Assembly: GCF_021130785.1 (NCBI RefSeq) | Contig: NC_060215.1 | Location: forward strand, 122,364,001-122,428,000 | DNA length: 64,000 nucleotides | Direction of reading: 5' to 3' | DNA from: Homalodisca vitripennis | Taxonomy: Eukaryota > Arthropoda > Insecta > Hemiptera > Cicadellidae | Part shown: piece after piece, positions 10,701 through 22,199 of the stretch | How positions within the stretch are numbered: position 1 is the first letter of the stretch | Layout: every line of letters starts with the position of its first letter | Position numbers and translations under genes: made by a program | Notes under the pieces: model-generated | What the model was told of the DNA's origin: nothing | The model's database searches: none | The model's input: only the letters and a program-made list of their open reading frames with translations

Positions 10701-12985
10701 ATAAATTTTATGCCTGAATATCAATATTTTTTTCAAAACTCGTATCTAAAAACTACTTAAACAATTCTGATAACATTTGTTATGAATTTAGCAAATATGT
10801 AGCTCTTTCTACTTAAATTAATCTCACGGGTGAAATCAACTCCTATATATTAATATTCATTTTATTAATATAAATGGCTCTTTATAAATGTTATTAATAA
10901 ATATTATAATAATATTTATCTCTTTATAAATATTATTAATAAAATATAATATTTTATTATTAATACATTTCATCAGAAAAAAACTTAAAAATTTAAATAA
11001 TTTAGATTTTTACCTAAAATTGCATGAAAACAAAAAATATTGTTTTTATATTATGTGTTTTATAAGATATGTTTTTACTTGAAAATGAATAGTTCTATTA
11101 TTGTCATTAACATGTGTACAAAATAAAAAAATTACAAACAGTTCATTAAATATTACAAATGTTTATTTGATTTCTTTAATACCATTTTTAATCTCAACTA
11201 CACTAAAACATTTATCAAACTTTTAGACAGGACAATAACGTAAATTGTTCGATTGTCAATGCGATAACACACAAGTGTCAAACAAATAATGGTTTGTAAA
11301 GGATATTCGCTCCATTTTAAGGGCATTGACATATTCATTAACATATTCACGTTTTTGTGTACTATTAATTTATATTGTTTATGTAAATCTAAATCTAAAC
11401 TATGTTCGAAATTTCCTCAATATACATATTTGCAAATTTAGTTTAAAGTCGATGAAAATATTTGAACTTAAAAGACAGAAAAATCAGTAAGTGAACAGAA
11501 AAATTCCTATTTTCATCAATAATTCACAATAAAAAAGCCACTGTAAAGAACCATTTAGCCACTTAGATATCTATAGGGATTGCATACTGAAATTCTCAAG
11601 CGTCATAGCAAATGTGATTCAACAACACGGTTACCCATAAGAGCACACGATGGTAACTAGAACCACCTTTTGAGAGAAATACCAATCAGCTTGAGTTTAC
11701 CATTGTCAATGTCAATGGGGTAGAAAAGGTGGAGTTTCACCCCAAATGTAAGCCCTGTAGGTGATCTCGTTCTACAGTGGTCGTGTATACAGTCAGACAG
11801 AAATCGGATTTCCTCGTCAGAAAGTGGCAGAAGAGGCTTCACTAAACGCTGAGCTCTTGGAGTACGAGAGAAAATACATATTTTTATTATACTATTTTTC
11901 ACTAAATATTTCATTTTTACCTTTTGTTTCATTTCATCACAATGATCAATTAATATACATATACATTATATCTAACTTTTTTGAATTCATTTACACGTAT
12001 CGATTTCAAATCATTGGTTTAACTTAGTAACTTTTTCTTGTTTTAAGCTTACAATCCTCTTGCATTGTTTGTTAATTATTGTTACCTAATTATTTATAAG
12101 AAACATTGAAAGAAAGTGGAGCATTTGTTTGTCAATATACATCGTTCCAATATTATTCAGTAAGCTGTTCAGTTTCTTGTAGTTCCTGCTATAAACCGCG
12201 ACCTTGACCGACATGGCATCAGCTGTTGCCACCCCCCTCCACCTCAGAGAGCAGCCACACAGCTGTCATACAGTGATCTGTGATTTTGCTTTCTATTATT
12301 GTGGTGTCAACTAATACTTCATTTAAGTTGCTTATTTTTTTCAAGTACATTATCAATGCAGCACTCAGACCAGCTATCAGACTGTTCTGTTATTCATGTT
12401 GGAGAATTAATTAGGGACTGAAGTACATTTTTAGCAATAAAATACCTATACTTTTAAGCAGATTCAAATTTATGTAATCAAATATTAACAGATTTCTACA
12501 AGAACTTAGATTAATTCTTGAACGGTATGCTTTCAACTCATACTATTTCTATTATGCCTGGTGGAAAAAAGTACTGGTAAAGATTTAAAATTTTTGATAT
12601 TTTTTGTATAAAGAAAGCTACTCTATCAGATATATGAGTTTTCTTTGTTTTATATAGAGATTGCAGTTTGGATTTTGATATAGTTTTATGTTATACTCTT
12701 TAATCCATATTTCCGAAAAAATATTATCTTAGGTATATTATTTAAAGTTGCAATTTCTACTAAAAAGATGTCATAATTCGTTGGCATACTTCTTATATTG
12801 TGATTAACCACATAGAACTACTATTACCAGCGTCCCTACTAATAAAATCAAATTGCGTTATATTCAGAGCTCACTTACTACTTAAGAGAATAATGCAATT
12901 GGTATATAGATTAATGATGGCTCTAGAAACTTTTAAAATAGTGTAATTCACATACCTTACAAATTATTGAGGACAGCCTAGCACT
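7721..12985. other. Anonymous AT-rich region, no gene recognised
   Basis: Open frames here (for example 9265-9576 plus and 11657-11932 minus) have no family motif I can name, no neighbours of the same style and no splice or promoter context, so I do not call them. At 10880-10975 two copies of CTCTTTATAAATRTTATTAATAAA-like DNA, mixed with palindromic ATTTATTA tracts, form a small AT-rich repeat. At 12200-12290 a GC-richer patch contains a polypyrimidine block; nothing identifies it. Confidence 0.35.
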
Positions 12986-12989
12986 TTAT

Positions 12990-13730
12990 AATTTTACAGG
13001 CCTTTGGTCTTCCTTCCTTAAGAACTTTCCTTCCCCTTTGACCCATAGCCACTTACAGTTCTATCTTTTCCTGGTTTCACGAGGTATGGCGAGTTTCCGT
13101 CTGGTAGGTGAAGGGACTAATTAATAAAACTTTGATTGTCAGTGTGAAGGTTTAAGTGTCTTGTAGATAAGGCTTTTTTGGGGGCCGCTTTGCCAACAAA
13201 TGCTCCGCATCAAATCTCCTGACAAACTTTACAATGATCCCAGGTGGTGCATCCGAGAAAGGTCTATTCCTCGAGGAGTGTCAGGAGTCAACCATTGAAT
13301 CTGTTATTTCTATATCTAAGGCTTTACCTACAGGTTTCACTGTATTTAACACATCATTTCTGTCATGTGGCACGCCCTGAATTTCTGCGGTATTTCTCCT
13401 AGTGTTGTTCAGCTTCATCAATTCTAATTTAAAGTACCGCTACTTTTTCTTTTAACGGTTTTACTTATTGATTTAATTAGTTCGGTTTAACTTATTGATT
13501 TAATTAGTTCAAAATATCCCTTCACCTGTTCAGTTAGTTCCTTAAACGTCTTGGTGTCCTCATCAAGCTTGTGATTCAAGACTAGGCTTTTTAAAATCTG
13601 CCCTGTTTATCTTGACACTTGTGCCATAGAAATCCTTAATACAATCGGGATACCTTAAGTTGTTTACTACTTATAACCTTGGCATTCTGCACAGCTTGCC
13701 ATTTTAAGTTTATGCCTTATTTCCGGAGAA
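12990..13730 (-). pseudogene. LINE ORF1 (gag-like) relic
   Basis: Read on the minus strand, the blocks follow the order of the ORF1 protein of jockey/CR1-type LINEs. A cysteine-containing segment MASCAECQGY (about 13680-13705) comes first, then a coiled-coil-like KLDEDTKTFKELTEQVKGYFELIK. Next come NTAEIQGVPHDRNDVLNTVK and KALDIEITDSMVDS, then PPGIIVKFVRRFDAEHLLAK (about 13220-13260), and finally a degraded SLTP-RRKLA-like end. This protein normally coats the LINE RNA. Stops and frameshifts are frequent. A ~28-bp tandem duplication at 13464-13512 repeats the ELIKSIS segment. No ORF2 adjoins it, so this is an isolated fragment. Confidence rests on the order of four conserved blocks. Confidence 0.7.
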
Positions 13731-14474
13731 CGTCAATAAAAAACACAGACTGAACAACTTACACTGTTTTTTTTCCACAAACTATAAATACTGTGTTCAA
13801 TAAGAGGCCAACAGTTTGTTCATATGTAACCCAGAATTCAATGGCAAGTATTTATGTAACTTGTTACTAAGGTGATTAAGAAAACTATGTACAATCTTAC
13901 ACTAAATGTATGTTGATTGTATGTATGATGTATGTTTTGTGTAAACCTCCACAAAATGTTAATAAAACTAATGGGAACGTATTAATGAATTTGAAGTGTT
14001 GAGTGTGTTATATTATTCTAAATTGGTGTCCATTTGTCTGTGTGTCTGTAGTAATACAACTTTAAACAGTCGAAGCTACAATTTTAAATTTACCTACTGA
14101 AAACGCATAAACTCAAACAATTTTTTAGAATACGAGTATGTGGTCTGATGGAAATATTCAGCCATGATTAATAATAAAAAACTTATTAAAAACTTAAAAT
14201 AACACTTGGTGGTTATATTTTATTAATTTGTATTTTTAAATTGGGAAAACTCAATTTACGTTCACCCGTGGCTACAGGACGATCCAAAGCATTTCTATAA
14301 GCACGAGTTTATATTCAACTAAGGAAAAAATCATAGACTAAGACTTGATTATAATTTTGAAAAAATTCAAAGAAAAGTTTTTCTAACAAAAAGCCTTGTT
14401 ATTGCCTTGTTTACATTGCCTTGACTGTTTACGAGACCCTCAGATCCTACACTACACTGGACAATCAGGTGGAG
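13731..14474. other. No feature recognised
   Basis: AT-rich spacer between the LINE ORF1 relic and the first TTCGG-motif array. It contains only low-complexity ATGTATG-type runs (13905-13940). Confidence 0.35.
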
Positions 14475-14962
14475 TCCGTGAGGACCGAATTCCGCCAGGG
14501 CCGAATAGTGAATTTCGTCCTATATAGACCGAAAACGATTACTTTCCGTCAGCTCCGAATGATTCGACGTTCACGGACTGGAGAGCAAATTATTCGGGAG
14601 CTATCGGACTAAGGACATCAAATATTCGAGGCTCACGGACGATTCTACTTTTCGCCACTCACGGAATCTAGGAGGATTCGGAGTTGGCGGACTGTCTCGT
14701 TATTCGGTCCTGGCGGACTCATGTGTCTTTTAGAGGCGAAAATTAAAGATTCCTATAGAGTCGAATAAATTCGGAGCTCACGGACTGATGTAGAAACTCT
14801 TCCGATGTTGACGGACGAATAATAGAATTTATCGGTTGCTATAGGAAAATTTAAAGTAGAAATCTTCAACTGTCCGCGAACTCCGAATTCATACCAATCC
14901 GCCAGAGCCGAATCAGCTCCATTCCGCCAACGTCGAAAAGAGCCCATTCCGTCAACGCCGAA
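14475..14962. repeat. TTCGG-motif array 1: ~18 copies of a 15-bp CpG-rich motif in mixed orientation
   Basis: The motif TTCGGNNYTNNCGGA, or its reverse complement, recurs about 18 times in 488 bp. Starts are near 14475, 14491, 14518, 14545 (reverse); 14563, 14593, 14625, 14651, 14677, 14703 (forward); 14751 (reverse); 14770, 14800, 14830 (forward); 14873, 14898, 14923, 14948 (reverse). The commonest step is 25-26 bp, so each motif is followed by a ~10-bp AT-rich spacer of variable sequence. Most copies carry two CpGs in otherwise AT-rich DNA. Steps are not multiples of three and frames do not persist, so it is not coding. The end near 14475-14559 matches, spacers included, the end of the array at 35911-36349 in reverse complement. 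I recognise no described family. Confidence 0.8.
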
Positions 14963-16629
14963 TCGTGAGGAGGGGGCAGTCATGGAGGGATACAAGTTTG
15001 CGATGGCTGCTGGCTCCTCCTACTGTCGACAGTAAATTACAGTCGCCTGGCTCTACACTCCTCCCTCTAACGGTACTACTCCGCTACACTTTACGTTAAG
15101 TGAAATGAGATAGCTATTTAAGATAGGTACAAAAACTTCAAAATGTCTGCTTCTAAAGAAAAATGTAGTAAAATTAACAGTAAATAGGAAATATTATTTT
15201 CGTATATTGTGTTATATTATTTCTTGGATTTTATAGAATTACTTTTAAATTAAAAGTTTGATTAGTACTTAACTAATGTAATTGATATTTACCCAAATGT
15301 TAATTATTTTTAAGTTACTCGTATAATTTCAATACTACGATGAAACATCTTTAACCTCATACACCATTATACAAAGGAATTCTAGGTGTATTATATTGAC
15401 GAAAACATTACTTTATAGAAGGTTTTTATCTTCAGTTTGTTCAAGAACTTACCTTGTCATCTATTAGGCCCAACATATAATAAATCTACACCCTCTTAGT
15501 TATAAACGATAGAACGGCGCGCAACAAAAAATGAGTTCGAACTAACACAAAACATAAGTTGAATGGTTTTCTAAAATTATTACCACATTTGAATCTTCCT
15601 TTCACTACAAAAATTTACAATTTAATATGGTTTTACTGTAACCGTAGTATTTTGCGTAACAAATTGTTAATTGTAGTGTGATATCAGTAAAATATTTTTA
15701 ATAGGGAAAAAGATTACATGTTTGCAATCATAGATTGCACATATTTTATTATGTTACTCTCTCAACTTTTATCTATTACAAATAATGAATTAAGTTTTAT
15801 ATCCAATACTTTGATATACGATTTTTCAAGAATTGAAAAACCCAACCAAGGTTACAAGACACATAAAACCAGTTAATTAAGTTGTGATACACTGACTACT
15901 TTGTTAGGATTAGATAAGATCATATCGTACGTATTATTGTAGCTTATATGCATTTTCCAGCTACTTGTTACCTAATACCAATAAATAAAGTACCAAATAG
16001 TTTGGTCTTTTGGCGGTTTCCCACTAATCCTATCCATATTTACAATATTACATAAAGCAATACATACAGTAGTAGAGAATCAATCTTGTCTTAGTTGGAG
16101 CAATAGTACTTATAATATCCCTCGCAGATAAAGCCATGATAATCGCAGAAAGTTTGGAGCTGGTGAGGATTAACCAAAGTATGTACTATATAGTTTTAGG
16201 GGAGTCGAATATGGAATTAATACCAATGATTCAAAATATTGAATATGTAGAAAATCCCTAAAGGAAATAGTCAATTAATTAACGGAATAGTCAGTTAAAT
16301 TCTGTATAATGATTAAAATGTAGAAATCTATTTGGCTGTAAAAAAATAATAATGTTAAAAATTAATATATTGGATTAAATGAGTACACTTCATTAGGCAT
16401 TTTTACGTGAAAGCTTGTTATCCTTCTCATAAGTTATGAAATAATTTATGCTCACGGAAGTTATTTTTAATATTCAGTGTTTATAATCTGTGTCACTCGG
16501 TCAGCCAGAGCGGACGATGCGGTGCATGAGAGAGGGCTAATGGCCAGTAGCGTAGCCAGAAATTTCGTTCGGGGGGGGTCCGAAAATTTGGGCCCGAAAC
16601 CGGGGGATCCGGGGGACGTTTTGTGTGTT

Positions 16630-17000
16630 TATTTGCCAATGAGTTCACTGGTAAAAGGTAAATACCAAAAATATGGAGCTTTAGTAACTACGCCTTATAG
16701 AAAGTGGAAAGATGTAATAGGCAAATACAACTCTCACAGCAACTCTAGTACCACAAAGTTCGATTCTGGCCGAATAGAAGGCACCAAAGTGATGTTGGAT
16801 TCACTGGATAAGAAAGAAAAAGAACAAAACAGAGCTTCACTTCACTCGTAGCGTATAGTATCAAAGCGTATAGTTGATACAACTATATTCTGTGGAGAAA
16901 ATGAAATACCTCTGCGGGGACATTGGGCCACTGACGGTCGAAATCCCTTTAGAAAAGGAGGGCAATTTTCGAGTGTTGCTCGGGTACAGATCAAACTAAC
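16630..17000 (+). pseudogene. hAT transposase N-terminal relic (TTF zinc finger / DUF4371 type)
   Basis: One frame, interrupted by a single TAG at 16849-16851, reads KYGALVTTPYRKWKDVIGKYN, which resembles the end of the TTF-type zinc finger (W-dA-erf-eH in intact relatives). After the stop it reads IVDTTIFCGENEIPLRGH and continues to GGQFSSVARV. The FCGxxxIPLRGH block is the signature start of the DUF4371 region of ZMYM1-like hAT transposases, normally followed by a glycine-rich acidic stretch and the RNase-H-like core. Here the protein ends and repetitive DNA follows, so the catalytic core and dimerisation domain are missing. The copy is an internally deleted derivative that could only have moved with help from another copy. 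Confidence 0.7.
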
Positions 17001-17094
17001 GGTCGGAAAATGCACCGCAAAAACTCTACTGATTAGAAGTTCGGCTACTTTTGATTTCACTGATTGAGGTATTTATGAATGAATTATAATGACG

Positions 17095-18190
17095 ATTTTT
17101 TGTATCATTACACTGTAGACGAGTATATAATTATCGGAAAAACATTTAAAAAATCACTTTCGGTCGGAAATAAAATACACCTGAAAAACTCTAATGATTA
17201 GGTAGAACTTCAACTACTTCGGACTTCAGTTATTGAGGTAAACGTGGTATTTTTGATTGAGTTAGGACGACGATTTTTTGTTATCATTAATACTCGACTA
17301 CCTATATAATTATCGAGAAAAAAATCACTTTCTGTCGGTAAATACAGAAGAAAAGCTCTCTACAGATTCAAGTTTTGACGATTTTGGATTTCACTGGTTG
17401 AGTGGTTGAGGTAAAATGGTACTTATAATTATGTTAGGACATTGATTTCAGATATTAATTCAATGCCGACTAATAAATATATATTTACCGAGAAAAAAAA
17501 ACAAAAATAATCACTTCCGATCGGAATATACTAAGGAAAATGAAATAATACCTCAGTCAGTGAAATCCAAAGTAGTCGGAACTTCTTATCAGTAGAGATT
17601 TTTCCGGTGTATTATCCGACCGGAAGTGATTTTTCCAACTTTTCCTTGATAATTAATTATATAGGTATTAGTCGGCGTTCAATTGATACCTAAAATCAAT
17701 GTTCAAACATACTTCTAAGTACCACTTTTATCTCAACGACTCAACCAGTGAAATCAGTAGAGCTTTTCCTCGGTATTTTCAGACCAGAAGTGATTTTATT
17801 GTTTTCTTTCTCGATAATTAGCCGACGTTGCATTAATACCTAAAATAAACGTCCTAACAAAATTATAAGTACCATTTTTACCTCAACCATTCAACCAGTG
17901 AAATCCTAAATCGTCAAAACTTGATTCTGTAGACAGTTTTCTTCGGTATTTACCGACCGGAAGTGATTTTTTTTTCTCGATAATTATATAGGTACATTGT
18001 ATAGTTTAATGATAACAAAAATCGTCGTCCTAACTCAATCAAAAATACCACGTTTACCTCAATAACTGAAGTCCCAAGTAGTTGAAGTTCTACCTAATCA
18101 TTAGAGTTTTCCAGGTGTATTTTATTTCCGACCGAAAGTGATTTTTTTAAATGTTTTTCCGATAATTATATACACGTCTACAGTTTATTG
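17095..18190. repeat. Inverted tandem array of a ~180-bp unit (long hairpin) inside the hAT element
   Basis: A unit containing ATAATTATCGAGAAAAAAAT, CACTTCCGGTCGG, CTCTACAGATT, GGATTTCACTGGTTGAGG and GACTAATACCTAT repeats about three times in the forward sense (from ~17000 to ~17555). It then repeats about four and a half times in reverse (~17556 to ~18240). Arms pair in nested order: 17115-17290 with 18010-18185 are almost identical as reverse complements, and 17293-17480 with 17820-17990 slightly less so, leaving a loop of two more reverse units. A single transcript would fold into a long hairpin. Another piece of the same unit lies at 19157-19183. I see no open frame in it. Confidence 0.8.
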
Positions 18191-19156
18191 ACACCTAAAA
18201 TCAACGTCGTAACTTAATTCTAAGCAGTCATTTTTAAGTCCTCAAGACGAATTTGAACGAAGTAGTCGCTAATTTAAACTGTTCGCCATGTTACGGTTCA
18301 CGTTACTTTGCGACGTCACGTGACCGCGCCCTATAGAAATACCGTGATAACACTACACTATCCGAAAGGCCGAGCCCAAAAGTATCGTTTGATACTTTAT
18401 GATTTAAACGAAAAGACAATTATATTTTTAACAACGGTCACTTCAATTAAATAAATCAATTAATTTAATGTTTGTAGACAAAAGTAAAGACAAACTCTCC
18501 TTTTTTCTCCTGCTCCATGCTTTATTTTTTAATACGTCTTAAAATTTGGGGGGGGTCCGGACCCCCTGGACCCTCCCCCCTTCGGTACGCCACTGAGGCA
18601 GGCCAGCTGCACGGACGAGCAGGAGATGATTGTGTAACATCGCCCATTGAACAGAGTCTCTGCACCTCGAGGTTTGTGGTCGTGTCACAGTCAGGCCCGC
18701 GCCGCCCGCACGCGTATTTACAACCCCAAAGTGGTCTCAGCAATCGCTCAGTCGGGTCTGCCGAGGCCTGGCGGGGATATCCGGATTGGCGGGCCCGCAT
18801 ATCCTATCTATTGCATCAGGCTGAGCCCGTGCATAATATTATGTAGACAAACATGAATTTTGTTATTCATTCGTGTCACAATAACGGCCTCTTCCACCAA
18901 ATGGACATTCTCAAGTTGTAAAATCTACATTGAGGGAATACATAATGTTTTCTTTTCAGAATTAACAGAGTACTCGGTTTATCAATCTTGTACTAGACTT
19001 AGGTTTAGTGGCTCATAATATTTTTTGATCACACCGATAAGTGCCGAAATCAATGACTCTGGTTTCATTGTAGTTTTCAAATGACTTGCAAATATACTCA
19101 ATCAATACATAGTCTATGCATCAAAAGTTTTACATCATTGTAATACTACATCTTTC

Positions 19157-19423
19157 AATTGAACGCCGACTAATACCTATACAGGGTGAGTGGCTCTTGG
19201 TGTGACAAAATATTTTGGGTTATAATGCAATGTAAATGTGATACAATGGCGGTTATAAAAAAGTCTAACTCCAAAACTTAGGTCTGAAATGAATTATTTT
19301 CAGTTTTTCTAAATGACCCGTGTTTTTGTACGTAAATCTGATATTTACTATAACACACAAAACGTCCCCCGGATCACCCGGTTTCGGACCCCCCCCCGAA
19401 CGATATTTCTGGCTACGCTACTG
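19157..19423 (+). mobile_element. hAT right-end fragment of the family at 16545
   Basis: The reverse complement of the sequence ending at 19423 (CAGTAGCGTAGCCAGAAATA followed by a G-run and GATCCGGGGGACGTTTTGTG) matches the left ~80 bp at 16545. At 19157-19183 lies a fragment of the inverted-array unit (AACGCCGACTAATACCTATA). It is joined to CAGGGTGAGTGGCTCTTGG, which itself looks like a Tc1/mariner-type end behind TA. Copy B lacks this block, so it is an insertion in copy A, probably a largely deleted second hAT copy. Confidence 0.6.
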
Positions 19424-19785
19424 TGTGTCCTCATCATATTTCTGAAAATAGATTTACCTTCACAAACAAAAACAGTAGTTGGGGGATGAACCACCTGCAA
19501 TCTATTGCCTTAATATCACATAACGTAGTTTGGTCTGTTTTTCTCATTCTTCATATATTAAAAAATCGTAACTTTATTAAAATGGTACTTTCATGTTTAC
19601 TATGTTTACTTACATGTTTGCTATAACTTCATTATTACTATGAAGTTATAGAGAACAAGTTTTTTGTCAATTGGAATTAGTTTGTGTAGACATTCAACAA
19701 AGTTTATACAGTTGTAATTACATCAAGTTGGTTTAGGTTTTGTTAGAAATAAGTAAACCTCTTTCTTTCGACATATTTTAAAACT

Positions 19786-20590
19786 CGTTCAAATAGTGAT
19801 CCAGGAACGACAGGAGATAATATTTTTTGTTACTAGCAGTTAGTTACCAATGACTTCGAACGCAACATATTCTTAAATATATTCTTAAACAATATTAGTT
19901 TTACTCCTCTTTACGATAAACTATTAACCGTTAAAACGGTTTAACATTTGGAATATCGTAGTTAATAAAAAACACAAATGCTGTAAGGTTTTTTTAAAGG
20001 TGCACGATTACAATTCATGTTTAAAACTCGTTCATGTTACCCGCGTTTCGCACACAAATTCCTAGGCTTTCTTATGAGCACTTCTCGCTGCAGTGAATTA
20101 TATATCCGACGTCAATGTTAAGATTTCCTTGTTCAAAGAAATATGTCTAAAAGTGTAGACTTGTAGTCATTGTAATTTATATTTAAAAAAATTAATGATG
20201 TAATATGATGGAGCTGTATAGTATTTTTTTCAAACAGGAATAGACATATCAGGTAGCTATTATTTCAGTATCCAAGACACTTTCACAGTTGAGGGGTATC
20301 AGATGTTTGTTAATCGAGGTTTTTGCAAGCGTACCTTTAAAGTAGTGGCGCTCCCTTCTACGTCGATGGATTCGTTGAAAAAGTACCTTGAAAATCACAA
20401 CATTATTTCTTTAAATATCACTTTTATTTATTACATGTGCAGAGTGTATACTTTTTTAAACCATTAAAATTATACCATTTACCATTTTGTGAACTATAAC
20501 GTATATTGTGTACTTCTATATAGTAATTCTTATACAAATTCAATGGAACCGTTATTTTAAACTAATTACATCTCAATTTAGGTGATTATT
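19786..20590. other. Spacer between duplicate copies, with one dispersed-repeat fragment
   Basis: No gene. At about 20095-20165 the sequence GAATTATATATCCGACG, followed by a TTGTTCAAAGAAATATGTC-like stretch, is a diverged member of the family seen better at 29752 and 61704. Confidence 0.35.
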
Positions 20591-22199
20591 TTACTACACT
20601 TTACGTTAAGTGAAATAAAATAGCTATTACAGATACGTCTCATAAAGTAGAGTACACAGTTTAAACTAATCGCATTATAGGTACAAAAACTTAGAGGCCA
20701 AATTGTCTGCTTCTAAAGAAAAATGTAGTAAAATTAACAGTAAATAGTAAATATTATTATTTTCATATAATGTGTTGTATTATTTCTTGGATTTTATAGA
20801 ACTATTGTAAAAAAAAATGATTTGATTAGTGCTTAACTGTTGTAACTGATATTTATCCAAATGTAGGTAATCATTTTTAAGATACTCGTATAATTTCTAT
20901 ACGACGATGAAACACCAACGTAATGGAATCTTTCAACTCATACACCACTATACGAAAGAATTATAGGTATAATTATTTTGACGGAAACATTATTTTATAG
21001 TAACAGTCAAATCGTCAATTTATGGAAGAACTGACCTTGCCATATATTAACACATAAAACATATACACCCTCTTCACTTTAACCTAAACAATCGCGTACA
21101 AACAATAAACTATTACAAAATATAAGTAGAATGGTTTTATAAAATTAATACCGCATTGGAATCTTCTTTTCTTTTCATTGTACAATTTACAATTCAATAC
21201 GGTTTTACTTTAAACCTTGATATTTTGCGTAACAAATTGTTGATTATAGTAACTTAGTGATATCGGATTTATGTAAACACGAAACAATACATACAGTAGT
21301 AGAGACCTTTCTTGTCTTAAAGTTGGATCAATAGTAGTTATAATATCCCTCTCAGACAAAGCCTTGATAATCGCATAAAGTTGGAGGACCAGATAAAGAC
21401 TAACCAAAGTAAGCACAGGTTAAGGAAGTCGAAAATGGAATTAATCTACCAATGATTCAAAATATTATTAAAAATGTAGAAAATAAACCAAGGGAAATAG
21501 TCAGTTAATTAACGTAATAGTCAGTTAAATTATGTATAATGAGTTAAATGTAAAACCCTATTTGGCTGTGGACAGAAAGAAATAATGTTTAAGATTATAT
21601 ATTGGATGAAATGAGTACACTACGATACATTACGAATTTTAAGCGCAAGTTTCTATCCTACTGATAAGTTCTGAAATAATGTGTGCTTTTTGTAGTTGTT
21701 TCTATTGTTCGGTGTATATAATCTTTCACTCGGTCAGCCAGCGCGAACGTTAGGTGCATGAATGAGGCCATGAATGAGGTGCTAACAGTAGGCCACCTGC
21801 ACATTGAACGCAGGTGCTGTGCGGACGAGCAGGATATGATTTCGTAACATCGCACATTGAACAAAGCCTCTGCGAGCATCCCAGTTTGTGGTCGTGGCGC
21901 ATTCAGACCCGCGCCGCCCGCACGCGTATTTACAACCCCAAAGTGGCTTCAGTCGCCAGTCGGGGTCTCTGCCAAGGCGCGTGGCAGAGATATCCGAAGA
22001 CTGGCTGGCCCGTATATCCTATCTATAGCGTGAGGCTGAGCTGTCTATAACCTTGCATAATATTATGTAGACAAACATGAAGTATGTTATTCATTCGTGT
22101 CACAATAACGGCCCTCTTCTATCAAATGGACATTCACAAGTCACAAAATATACATTAAAAGGAATACATAATGTGTTCTTTCCATGATATTGAATTATC

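Larger units (their letters stand above)
16545..18595 (+). mobile_element. hAT-type element relic (ZMYM1-like) inserted in copy A
   Basis: The left end CAGTAGCGTAGCCAGAAATT with a following G-run, and the right end whose reverse complement begins CAGTGGCGTACC, are of the type seen in hAT elements related to ZMYM1. Copy B (near 21780) reads straight across this point, so B shows the approximate empty site. No clean 8-bp duplication is left: flanks read CTAATGGC and AGGCAGGC. Inside are an N-terminal transposase relic (16630-17000) and a long inverted tandem array (17095-18190), with a CpG-rich patch (18290-18380). The ends differ beyond the first dozen bases, so this may be a chimera of two related elements. 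Confidence 0.65.
15083..19785 (+). repeat. Segmental duplication, copy A
   Basis: Blocks 15083-16544, 18596-18958, about 19000-19157 and 19424-19785 are homologous, in the same order and orientation, to 20591-21790, 21790-22178, 23085-23230 and 24690-25020. Homology begins at CTACACTTTACGTTAAG in both. Landmarks include AATACATACAGTAGTAGAGA, TATTTACAACCCCAAAGTGG and GCATAATATTATGTAGAC. Copy A is interrupted by a hAT element (16545-18595), a hAT end fragment (19157-19423) and a ~350-bp segment near 15690-16040 that B lacks. No coding sequence can be assigned to the unit itself. It may be a large non-autonomous element or a local tandem duplication. Confidence 0.75.

Noticed and set aside
14475..14962. 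CRISPR-like look of the TTCGG arrays (conserved short motif, variable spacer)
   Set aside because: Motif copies are degenerate, orientation switches within one array, spacers at one end are shared between the two arrays, there is no cas gene, and the setting is eukaryotic.
16477..16851. 124-codon open frame as an intact gene
   Set aside because: Its first part runs across the hAT end and G-run; only the second half is transposase-like and it stops before the conserved RGH block, so it is part of the hAT relic.
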